NCBI GenBank assembly: GCA_937924905.1
Contig: CALDUK010000044.1
Location: 1 to 43,734 of the forward strand
Origin: an uncultured Paracoccaceae bacterium
GTDB taxonomy: Bacteria > Pseudomonadota > Alphaproteobacteria > Rhodobacterales > Rhodobacteraceae
DNA length: 43,734 nucleotides
Direction of reading: 5' to 3'
Shown piece after piece: positions 33,753 through 41,091 of the stretch. Position numbers and translations under genes: made by a program. Every line of letters starts with the position of its first letter. Within the stretch, counting starts at the first letter, position 1. Under the pieces are notes generated by a model. It saw nothing but the letters and a program-made list of their open reading frames with translations. It had not been told where the DNA came from and did no database searches.

Positions 33753-34538
33753 TTACTTCCCTTTCCAGACAGGATCGCGTTTTTCGGCGAAGGCCCGTGC
33801 GCCTTCCCGTTGGTCTTCAGACCGATATAGTTTTTCGACCGTCGGGAACTGGCTTTTGGTGATGCGGTTCATGGCGTCCTGAAATTTCATGTCTTCTGCT
33901 TCGCGCACGACCTCCTTGATCGCGGCATAGACAAGCGGTGGCCCGGACGCGACGAGGTCGGCAAGTTTGCGCGCTTCGTCCATAAGCGTGTCGGCCGGAT
34001 AGACATGGTTGATCAGGCCCCAGCGGGCGGCTTCTTGGGCATCGAGCCACCGTCCGGTCAGCAGCATTTCCATGGCGATATGATAGGGGATGCGTTTTGG
34101 CAATTTGCAACTGGCCGCATCGGCAACGGTGCCTGACCGGATTTCGGGCAAAGCAAAACTGGCGTGATCGGCGGCAAGGATGATGTCGGCAGAGAGCGCC
34201 AGTTCCAGCCCGCCGCCGCAGCAGATGCCGTTGACGGCGGCAATAACGGGTTTGTTCAAACCGCGCAGTTCCTGCAATCCGCCAAAGCCACCAACGCCAT
34301 AATCGCCATCAACCGCATCGCCTTCGGCGGCGGCTTTCAGATCCCAGCCGGGGCAGAAGAACTTTGCGCCTGCGCCGGTTACAATGGCGACGCGCAATTC
34401 CGGATCGTCGCGAAAATCGGTGAAGATGTCGCCCATGATGCGGCTGGTCGCCAGGTCGATGGCATTGGCTTTGGGGCGGTCAAGCGTGACCTCAAGCACA
34501 TGACCACGGCGGTCGGTTTTGAGGGGGCTGTCGGTCAT
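33753..34538 (-). CDS. caiD: Carnitinyl-CoA dehydratase (CaiD-like crotonase)
   Basis: A 261-residue enoyl-CoA hydratase-fold protein that should hydrate crotonobetainyl-CoA to carnitinyl-CoA. It follows Escherichia coli CaiD closely from memory: LEVTLDRPKANAID, RDDPELRVAIVTGAG, GWDLKAAAEG, KPVIAAVNG, and the terminal AFAEKRDPVWKGK. Both acid-base glutamates of CaiD are present (Glu112 in GGGLELAL and Glu132 in FALPEIRSG). The ATG overlaps the stop of the acyl-CoA synthetase gene (ATGA), and BKACE begins 3 bases after its stop, so it is cotranscribed. A general enoyl-CoA hydratase would match less well at these positions. The exact substrate remains inferred. Confidence 0.82.
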   Translation of the reverse strand: MTDSPLKTDRRGHVLEVTLDRPKANAIDLATSRIMGDIFTDFRDDPELRVAIVTGAGAKFFCPGWDLKAAAEGDAVDGDYGVGGFGGLQELRGLNKPVIAAVNGICCGGGLELALSADIILAADHASFALPEIRSGTVADAASCKLPKRIPYHIAMEMLLTGRWLDAQEAARWGLINHVYPADTLMDEARKLADLVASGPPLVYAAIKEVVREAEDMKFQDAMNRITKSQFPTVEKLYRSEDQREGARAFAEKRDPVWKGK

Positions 34539-36568
34539 GTCGGGTCTCCGGTCCGGATCAGGGCGTCGGCGGCTATGGCCGTTGCAGGGGTGCAGATCAG
34601 GGGGTTGATTTCAACCTCTTGCGGCAGGGTTTGGGTGACGAAGTCCTGCAAAGCCATGACGGCGTCAAGGATGGCGTCGATATTGGCGGCGGGCTGTCCG
34701 CGATATCCGGCAAGCATTGGTGCGATGCGCAGCGTTTGCAGCGCGCGGTGTACGTCAGCCCGCCCGGCAGGGACAAGCAGCGCTGTTTTGTCGTCGAAAA
34801 GTTCGGTCAATGTGCCGCCTGCGGCCAGTGTCAGGACATAGCCGTGAGCGGGGTCGGCTGTGACGCCGACAAGAAGTTCGGCGACGGTATCGGGCACCAT
34901 GGTTTCGACCAGAAAGCCATCGGCGGGCATGGCGCGCGCGGCCTGTGCCACGGCGTCGGGCGTGCCAAGGTTCAGAGCAATGCCGCCTGCGTCGGTTTTG
35001 TGCGCCAGACCCAACGCTTTGAGCGCAACGGGGAACCCGATGGCTGTCGCGGCCTTGGCGGCGGTTTCAGGGCAAGCGGCGGTATCAGCGCGGGGCACGG
35101 CAAGGCCGGCTTTGGCCAAATGCGCTTTGGCGTCTGCTTCGCCCAGCACGCGCCCGGTTGCTGGCGCAGGCGGCAAGGTCAGCGGGTCGGGGGGCGGACG
35201 GTTTTGGCCCAGTTGGGCGGCAATCTTGATAGCGGTCAGCGCGTCGTCAATCCCGGTGAATGGCACAATCCCGTCGTCGATCAACCGCGTTGCAATGGCT
35301 TCGGGCATTGTTTCGGGCAATGTCGCCAGGATCGCCATGGGGCGACCGGTGGCGGTACGGGTGGCTTTGACAGCTGCAATGACCGGGTCCCACGCGCGGG
35401 CATCGCAGCGGTCGGCACGGGGGAAATCGGCGACCACACAGCCCAGCGCAAGATCGGCTTGCATCATAGCGGTGTAACAGGCTGTCATCGCTGCAAGGTC
35501 TTCCCAGATATAGGTGTGATAATCCAGCGGGTTGGCCAGCGCGACTTTGGGGCCAAGGACGCGGCGCAGGGCGTTGGTCTGTGCGGCGTCCAAGGCTGGA
35601 AAGACCACGCCCATGCCCACGGCACTGTCGGCCATCAAGCTGGCTTCACCGCCCGAGCAGGACAAGGACACAATGCGGTTTGACGCCAAGGGGCCGGTGA
35701 CATGCAGCAACTTCAGGGTTTCAAGAAAGGCGGGCAGGGAACGTACCTCGCCCATGCCAAGCCGGTCGAACAACGCGCTTGCGCCCGTATCGCTGCCCGC
35801 GAGCGAGGCTGTGTGGGACACGGTTGCCGTTTGCGCCTGATCAGAGCGCCCGATTTTAAGCGCAACGATGGGTTTTCCGGCCGCGCGGGCCTGGTCGCCA
35901 AGTGCTTCGAAGGCGCGCAGATCGTCGATGCCTTCGATATAAAGCCCAAGTGCGGTGACCCGGTTGTCTTGCAGAAGCGCACAGCCGATGTCGCTGATGC
36001 CGGTTTGGGCCTGATTGCCGACCGTCACAACATAAGACAATGGGATGCCTTTTGCCTGCATGGTCAGGTTGATGGCGATGTTGGACGATTGCATCACCAG
36101 TGCGACGCCCGTGTCAGACCGGACCCCGCCGTGCTGATCTGGCCAAAGTGCGATGCCGTCGAGATAGTTCAGAAGACCATAACAGTTGGGGCCAAGGACG
36201 GTCATGTCGCCCGCCGCGTCCAAAAGCGCCTTTTGCAGCGAGGCACCGTTCTTGGTTTCGGCCTCGGCTTCGCGAAAGCCGGAGGCGAAACAGATCGCGC
36301 CCCCGGCCCCACGGGTGGCAAGGGCGCGCACCACGTCTATTGTGGCGGTGCGGTTAACGCCGACAAACGCTGCATCCGGGGCCTGCGGCAGGGCGTCGAT
36401 ATCGGGAAATGTCGCCAGCCCGGCCATGTTGCGGCGTTTGGGGTGTACGGGCCAGATGTCACCCTGAAACCCGATCTTCTGGCATTGTGCGATGACATTC
36501 GCGCACCAGATTCCGCCGCCGATCACGGCAACTGATTTTGGGCGCAGTAGGCGATTTAGCCCGGTCAT
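34535..36568 (-). CDS. NDP-forming acyl-CoA synthetase (acetate--CoA ligase family)
   Basis: A 677-residue fused protein: CoA-binding Rossmann domain (about 1-130, LRPKSVAVIGGG), succinyl-CoA-ligase-like domains with the phospho-histidine His252 (VSHTASLAGSD), and a C-terminal ATP-grasp domain (from about 470, with EVEINPL near the end). The class interconverts acyl-CoA, ADP and phosphate with free acid, CoA and ATP. It may activate the imported acid or harvest ATP from a CoA thioester such as betainyl-CoA. The ATG at 36568 shares one base with the acyl-CoA dehydrogenase stop (TGATG). The CaiD-like gene overlaps its 3' end, which ties it to the same pathway. Confidence 0.85.
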   Translation of the reverse strand: MTGLNRLLRPKSVAVIGGGIWCANVIAQCQKIGFQGDIWPVHPKRRNMAGLATFPDIDALPQAPDAAFVGVNRTATIDVVRALATRGAGGAICFASGFREAEAETKNGASLQKALLDAAGDMTVLGPNCYGLLNYLDGIALWPDQHGGVRSDTGVALVMQSSNIAINLTMQAKGIPLSYVVTVGNQAQTGISDIGCALLQDNRVTALGLYIEGIDDLRAFEALGDQARAAGKPIVALKIGRSDQAQTATVSHTASLAGSDTGASALFDRLGMGEVRSLPAFLETLKLLHVTGPLASNRIVSLSCSGGEASLMADSAVGMGVVFPALDAAQTNALRRVLGPKVALANPLDYHTYIWEDLAAMTACYTAMMQADLALGCVVADFPRADRCDARAWDPVIAAVKATRTATGRPMAILATLPETMPEAIATRLIDDGIVPFTGIDDALTAIKIAAQLGQNRPPPDPLTLPPAPATGRVLGEADAKAHLAKAGLAVPRADTAACPETAAKAATAIGFPVALKALGLAHKTDAGGIALNLGTPDAVAQAARAMPADGFLVETMVPDTVAELLVGVTADPAHGYVLTLAAGGTLTELFDDKTALLVPAGRADVHRALQTLRIAPMLAGYRGQPAANIDAILDAVMALQDFVTQTLPQEVEINPLICTPATAIAADALIRTGDPT

Positions 36569-37728
36569 CAGGCCCCCAGAGGGCGCAAAAGATCGCGGCT
36601 GATAATGTGGCGCTGGATCTCGGATGTGCCGTCCCAAATGCGTTCGACCCGTGCGTCGCGCCAGAACCGCTCGATGGGAAAATCGTCCATCAGCCCCATG
36701 CCGCCAAAAATCTGCAGCGTGGTGTCGGTGACGCGGGCCAGCATTTCTGATGCGTAAAGCTTGGCGCTGGCAATCTCGCGGTTCGCAGGCAGGCCCTGAT
36801 CCAGCCGCCAGGCCGCGGCCAGTGTCAGCCAGTCGGCGGCGTCTATTTCGGTGATCATATCCGCGATTTGAAAGCTGACGCCCTGAAACTTGCCAATGGG
36901 CTGGCCGAATTGTTCACGTTCGGCCGCATAGGCAAGCGCATAGTCAAAACAGCGTCGCGCGCGGCCGACGCAGAACGCCGCGACCGTGATGCGCGTGGCG
37001 TAAAGCCAGGTGTTCATCACGTCGAACCCGCCGTCCACATCGCCCAGGACCTGTGCGTCGGGCAGGCGGCAATTGTCGAAATCCAGGATGCAATTCCTGT
37101 AACCCTTGTGGCTGACCGAGGCATAGCCGTCGCGCACGTCAAACCCCGGCGTGCCGCGATCGACCAGAAATGTGGTGATGCGCTTTTTCGGCCCGCGCGG
37201 TGTGTCATCGACGCCGGTTGCGACAAAGACGATGAAGAAATCTGCATGATCTGCGCCCGAGATGAAGTGTTTTGACCCGTTCAGTACCCAGTCGCCGCCA
37301 TCGCGGGTGGCTGTGCATTTCATGCCGCGCACGTCCGAGCCTGCTTGCGGTTCGGTCATAGCAAGCGCATCCATCCGGTCGCCCCGGACGGCAGGCAGCA
37401 GATATTTCTCGCGTTGGTCACCGGTGCAGGCCATCAGGATGTTCTGGGGGCGGCCAAAGAAGTGCGTCAGCGCCATCGAGCCGCGCCCAAGTTCGCGTTC
37501 GACCAAAGTAAAGTCGAGATGAGACAGGCCTGCGCCGCCGACGTCTTGGGGGAAATTGCAGGCATAGAACCCCAGGTCGATGCATTTTTGTTTGATGGTC
37601 TGGCCCAGTTCATGCGGCACTTTGCCGGTGCGTTCGACTTGCGCCTCGTGGGGATAGATCTCGTTTTCGACGAAGCTGCGGACCGTTTTGACGATCATGT
37701 CCTGTTCGTCGGTCAGACCGAATTGCAT
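36568..37728 (-). CDS. Acyl-CoA dehydrogenase with Asp at the catalytic-base position
   Basis: A 386-residue FAD enzyme of the acyl-CoA dehydrogenase family. It has the FAD-contact block AMTEPQAGSDVRGM (about 137-150), SGADHADFF, REQFGQPIGKFQGVSFQIADM and QIFGGMGLMDDFPIERFWRDAR. The catalytic-base motif usually reads IYEGTSEIQ; here it is RIWDGTSEIQR with Asp366 in place of Glu. In context it may oxidise gamma-butyrobetainyl-CoA to crotonobetainyl-CoA, passing electrons to electron-transfer flavoprotein. AAAGGAGA precedes the ATG. A 98-base gap separates it from the NTF2-like gene upstream; its stop touches the synthetase start. Similarity to E. coli CaiA is only at family level. Confidence 0.85.
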   Translation of the reverse strand: MQFGLTDEQDMIVKTVRSFVENEIYPHEAQVERTGKVPHELGQTIKQKCIDLGFYACNFPQDVGGAGLSHLDFTLVERELGRGSMALTHFFGRPQNILMACTGDQREKYLLPAVRGDRMDALAMTEPQAGSDVRGMKCTATRDGGDWVLNGSKHFISGADHADFFIVFVATGVDDTPRGPKKRITTFLVDRGTPGFDVRDGYASVSHKGYRNCILDFDNCRLPDAQVLGDVDGGFDVMNTWLYATRITVAAFCVGRARRCFDYALAYAAEREQFGQPIGKFQGVSFQIADMITEIDAADWLTLAAAWRLDQGLPANREIASAKLYASEMLARVTDTTLQIFGGMGLMDDFPIERFWRDARVERIWDGTSEIQRHIISRDLLRPLGA

Positions 37729-37826
37729 GGGGTCTCCTTTGGGGCGTCTTGTCTGTTATTGCTAGCGGCTGCGGCAGTGTCGGTCTTGCCAAAACCGACC
37801 GAAACGCGCTTTGTCGCGCCGTCAGG

Positions 37827-38204
37827 TCACAGCGCTGCAAAGGTAGAACGAAGTTTGGCAGCCCATCGACCGTTTTCCAGCGTGATGATCCACAGGGACG
37901 GGAATGTGGTGAGAAGACTGCCGTTGGTGTCATAGCGGTTCACTGTCACCGTCAGATGGACTTTTGCGGGCGCCGATTGGATGATCTGAATATCGCTAAA
38001 GGTGGAATGTGACCACATGTCGCCCGCGCGGTCGCGAAAGTCGCTGAAATAGCTGTCGGGCGTGTCCCAGGTTTGCAGGTTTGCGCCGGACAGCCGCACA
38101 TGCGGGAAATGAAGCGTGCGGGCAAGCGCGGCTTCGTCGCGGGCATTCAGCGCGTCGATATGGGCCCGCATGACCGCGCGCGCGGCGTTGGCTGGGGCGG
38201 TCAT
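37827..38204 (-). CDS. NTF2-like/SnoaL-fold protein in the CoA-pathway operon
   Basis: A 125-residue protein with the cone-shaped NTF2-like pattern: an N-terminal helix set (ARAVMRAHIDALNARDEAALARTLHFPHVRL split over residues 7-37), then alternating strands (KVHLTVTVNRYD, LLTTFPSLWIITLENGRWAAKLR). The fold houses isomerases, dehydratases, small hydrolases and binding proteins. I do not recognise a catalytic set, so no function is claimed. The ATG overlaps the CoA-transferase stop (ATGA), making it part of this operon. It might be the unassigned enzyme (for example thioesterase-like or isomerase) of the pathway, which is speculation. In-frame sequence upstream of the ATG lies within the CoA-transferase gene. 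Confidence 0.65.
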   Translation of the reverse strand: MTAPANAARAVMRAHIDALNARDEAALARTLHFPHVRLSGANLQTWDTPDSYFSDFRDRAGDMWSHSTFSDIQIIQSAPAKVHLTVTVNRYDTNGSLLTTFPSLWIITLENGRWAAKLRSTFAAL

Positions 38205-39367
38205 GGGGCGCCTCTGTCCAGCCATTGGGCGACAATGTCCGAATGTTCGCCGAGGCGCGGGGCGGGCAGAGTTGGGCGATATGCGGGCGCGTGGCCAATG
38301 CGGAACGGCAGGGTCGGAACCTGCACGCCGTCGTCCAGCGTTTGCACAAAGCCCCGGGTTTGCACCTGTTCGGACGCCAGGGCTTCGGGCAGACTGCGCA
38401 GCCGCGCGGCGGGGACGCCTGCGGTTTGCAGGATGGGTTCCCAGTCTTGGGCGGTTTTCTCGGCCAGTTTGGTCTCGATCTGTCGGGCCAGTTCGGTTGC
38501 GTGGGTTTTGCGGGCCGCGCGCGTGGCAAAGCGCGGATCGTCCAGCCAATCGGTACGCCCCAGCGCGCGGGCAAGACTGGTGAAATGGGCGGGTTCATTC
38601 ACCCCAAGCGAGACGACGCCGTCCTTGCACGGGAAACTGCCCGCGCCGGGCGACCGGCTGTTGGCCAGATTGCCGCGCCGTTCGGGCACATTGCCGGTTT
38701 TGAGGTGGTCGGTGACGGTCGAGCTCATCAGTGTCAGCCCGGTTTCCAGCATCGAGACGTCGATAAACGTGCCTTTGCCCGATTGCGCGCGGTCGTAGAG
38801 CGCGGCCGAGACGGCGAAACCGGCGGCAAGTGCTGTGCCATAGTCCAGAACCGGGGCGCCGGTGCGGATGGGGCCGCTTTCCTGTGTGCCGGTGGCGTCC
38901 ATCAGGCCGCAGGACGCCTGAATGTTCACGTCATAGGCGGCGGTGTTTTCCTGCGGGCCGCCGCGCCCGTAACCGGTCATTGCGCAATGGATCAGATGCG
39001 GGTGGCGGGCGGCCAATGTGTTATCGTCCAGCCCAAGACGTGTCATCGTGGCGGGCACATGGTTTTCCACCAGTACATCGGCGCGCGCCAGCAACCGGTG
39101 AAATTGATCAAGATCGTCGGCGTTCGAAAGATCAAGTGCGACGGATTTTTTGCCCGCGCCCTGCGTCAGGTAAGACGTGCTCATCGCGCGCGCTGCGCTG
39201 TCAGGGTCCGTGCCGCCCCGGTGGCGGATCGCGTCGCCTTTTTCGGGCGATTCCACCTTGATCACATCGGCGCCCAGAAGGCCCAGGTAATAGGCGCACG
39301 CAGGGCCGGCCAAAACATGGGTGAAGTCCACGACCAACAGGCCTTTGAACGGGTGTGTTGTCGACAT
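38201..39367 (-). CDS. Class III CoA-transferase (CaiB/BaiF family)
   Basis: A 388-residue interlocked-dimer CoA-transferase that moves CoA from a donor thioester to a carboxylic acid. The start VVDFTHVLAGPACAYYLGLLGADVIKVE is characteristic. ENHVPATMTRLGLD follows, the nucleophile is Asp175 (GAPVLDYGTALAAG), and GKGTFIDVSMLE comes after it. Members act on carnitine or crotonobetaine (CaiB), oxalate, bile acids and others; this one is not especially close to E. coli CaiB in its C-terminal half. It leads the minus-strand operon and is divergent from the TTT transporter genes across a 159-base gap, consistent with activating the imported substrate. No good Shine-Dalgarno sequence precedes the ATG. 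Confidence 0.85.
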   Translation of the reverse strand: MSTTHPFKGLLVVDFTHVLAGPACAYYLGLLGADVIKVESPEKGDAIRHRGGTDPDSAARAMSTSYLTQGAGKKSVALDLSNADDLDQFHRLLARADVLVENHVPATMTRLGLDDNTLAARHPHLIHCAMTGYGRGGPQENTAAYDVNIQASCGLMDATGTQESGPIRTGAPVLDYGTALAAGFAVSAALYDRAQSGKGTFIDVSMLETGLTLMSSTVTDHLKTGNVPERRGNLANSRSPGAGSFPCKDGVVSLGVNEPAHFTSLARALGRTDWLDDPRFATRAARKTHATELARQIETKLAEKTAQDWEPILQTAGVPAARLRSLPEALASEQVQTRGFVQTLDDGVQVPTLPFRIGHAPAYRPTLPAPRLGEHSDIVAQWLDRGAP

Positions 39368-39526
39368 ACGCAGGTTGCCCCAATCTTTAGATCGGCGCGA
39401 GTGAAGGGGATTTGACGGGCCAGCGCAAGCCAGAGGCGCATGCCTAAAAACTTAGCGCGCGGCAAGTTCGCTATTTACAAATGCCAACCGAGGCGGTTCT
39501 CTCATTCCACTCTAGGGAGGAATAAT
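39368..39526. promoter_or_regulatory. Divergent control region between the CoA-transferase and TTT operons
   Basis: A 159-base gap that must hold promoters for both catabolic and transport units. I see a short palindrome AACCG-AGG-CGGTT at 39486-39498, about 28 bases before the tctC ATG, and AT-rich TATTTA at 39473-39478. No regulator gene is adjacent and no -10/-35 pair stands out. Confidence 0.4.
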
Positions 39527-40501
39527 ATGAAACTGACAACAAAAGTTTCTGCTGCGCTGGCCGCGACCACGATGTTGGCAGGTACGGCTGCTTTGGCAGA
39601 CTATCCAGAAAAACCCATCAAGATCATGGTCGGCTTCTCGGCCGGTGGTGGCACGGACACGACGGCACGCGGGTTTGCTTCTTACATGCACGAAGCCCCG
39701 TCGATGAACGGATTGCCCGCATTTATCGTCAACCTGCCGGGTGCGTCCGGTCAGAAAGCGGCATCCGCTGTTCTGGACGAAGAGCGCGACGGTCACACGT
39801 TGTACATGATCAACATCGGCACGTTCATTGCCGGCGAGCTGGCCAAGGGCGACGAGCGCCCCTACCACATCCCGGACGATTTCGTGAACCTGGGCTGCGC
39901 GTCGCAGCTGGTGACATCGCTTCAGGTGCATTCGTCCAACCCGGCGACAACTATGCAGGAATTCATCGACAACGCAAAAGCGTCGGGCGATGAAATTACA
40001 TGGGGCACGTCGGGTGCGGCAACCATGCACGCAACCATCGGCCATGTGTTCTTTGACAGCCAGGGCATCAAGCACAAGAAAGTGCCATTCCAGGGTGGCT
40101 CGAAAGCCCGTGCGGCGCTTGTTTCGCAATCGGTTGACGCCGTCTTTGGTGGTGTGAACACCATCCCCGGCTTTGAAGCTGACATTCGTGCATTGGCCAC
40201 CGCTGGTGCCGAGCGTGACCCGATGGCGCCTGATCTGCCGACCTTCGTTGAACAAGGCGCACCTGGCGTCGAGTTCACAGGCTTGATGTGTCTGTTTGCT
40301 GCCAATGGCGTGCCGGACGAAGTCAAAGAAGATGTCGGTGCAGCGATCGAAGCCATCGCCAGCATCGAAGGCTATCAGCGTTACATGCGCGGCAACGACC
40401 TGGCGGCGTTCTATACCAGCGGTGCAGACGCAACAGCAGCACAGGACGTGATGTTTGACGTCATGGGTCCTGTGGTCGCTGAAATCATCGCCAACCAGTA
40501 A
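39527..40501 (+). CDS. tctC: TTT transporter periplasmic solute-binding protein (TctC family)
   Basis: A 324-residue exported binding protein. A signal peptide (MKLTTKVSAALAATTML...) is probably cut after Ala24 (AALA-DYPEKP). The mature start YPEKPIKIMVGFSAGGGTDTTAR is the usual TctC fold entry and contacts the substrate carboxylate. The body retains the VVNLPG-like segment (IVNLPGASGQKAAS), the GTSG and HKKVPFQGGSKARAAL blocks and FGGVNT. Substrates in the family are carboxylates such as citrate or tartrate. In this position a CoA-activated carboxylate is expected. AGGGAGG precedes the ATG. A strong terminator follows, so this gene should be made in excess of tctBA. Confidence 0.88.
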   Translation: MKLTTKVSAALAATTMLAGTAALADYPEKPIKIMVGFSAGGGTDTTARGFASYMHEAPSMNGLPAFIVNLPGASGQKAASAVLDEERDGHTLYMINIGTFIAGELAKGDERPYHIPDDFVNLGCASQLVTSLQVHSSNPATTMQEFIDNAKASGDEITWGTSGAATMHATIGHVFFDSQGIKHKKVPFQGGSKARAALVSQSVDAVFGGVNTIPGFEADIRALATAGAERDPMAPDLPTFVEQGAPGVEFTGLMCLFAANGVPDEVKEDVGAAIEAIASIEGYQRYMRGNDLAAFYTSGADATAAQDVMFDVMGPVVAEIIANQ

Positions 40502-40519
40502 GGTTGCGACTGAAGATCG

Positions 40520-40548
40520 GGGCAAGCCCAATCGGGCTTGCCCTTTTT
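40520..40548 (+). terminator. Rho-independent terminator between tctC and tctB
   Basis: Perfect 10-bp stem GGGCAAGCCC/GGGCTTGCCC (40520-40529 with 40534-40543), 4-base loop, followed by TTTTT. It starts 19 bases after the tctC stop and 34 bases before tctB. It probably acts as a partial terminator that sets a high binding-protein to permease ratio. Confidence 0.88.
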
Positions 40549-40581
40549 GCGTTCAAGGGATCGCAAGACAGGGAGGGGCGC

Positions 40582-41091
40582 ATGGACAGTCATAACTATA
40601 AGACAAAGGTGGAATACGGGGTCGCGGCAGTCGTGACCTTGATTGGCGTTTTCTTTATTTTCCAGGCCTTTACCATTTCAACCTCACGCGAGGCTGTCGG
40701 ACCACGCACGCTGCCTTTGATCCTGGCGGTCTCTTTGATGATTGGCGGTATCTGGCTGGCCTATCGCGCATTTACGGGTCGCACAGGCGATTTGAAAGAA
40801 GGCTATGGGTTTCGTGAAAGCGACGTAAAACGCATCTTTTTGGTGGTCGCCTGCGGCGCGTTGTTTGTTTTTCTTTTTTGGGGCTTTGGCTATTTCACCG
40901 CGCTTATTTTCACCTTTGTCGCGATGCAATTCACGTTTGGCGTGCGCAACTGGCCGGTGATGATCCTTGGCGCAGTGGTGCTGGCTATCGCGTTTCAGGC
41001 GCTTTTCATGGGCGTGATGCTGTTGAACGATCCGAAAGGGGCGATTGTTGATCTGCGCCCTTACACCAACTGGATCACGGGGGCTCAATAA
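40582..41091 (+). CDS. tctB: TTT transporter small membrane subunit (TctB family)
   Basis: A 169-residue membrane protein with four hydrophobic helices (about 15-35, 45-65, 88-112 and 118-145), including AVGPRTLPLILAVSLMIGGIWL, split here in description, near residues 37-58. This is the normal TctB pattern. The poorly conserved subunit works with TctA in the inner membrane. The ATG at 40582 has GGGAGGGG upstream. Translation probably depends on read-through of the terminator just before it. The stop is immediately followed by the tctA ATG. Confidence 0.85.
   Translation: MDSHNYKTKVEYGVAAVVTLIGVFFIFQAFTISTSREAVGPRTLPLILAVSLMIGGIWLAYRAFTGRTGDLKEGYGFRESDVKRIFLVVACGALFVFLFWGFGYFTALIFTFVAMQFTFGVRNWPVMILGAVVLAIAFQALFMGVMLLNDPKGAIVDLRPYTNWITGAQ

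Noticed and set aside
34619..35683. A 354-codon plus-strand frame opposite the acyl-CoA synthetase
   Set aside because: Antisense shadow; the minus-strand gene has clear phospho-histidine and ATP-grasp motifs and overlaps its neighbours as an operon member.
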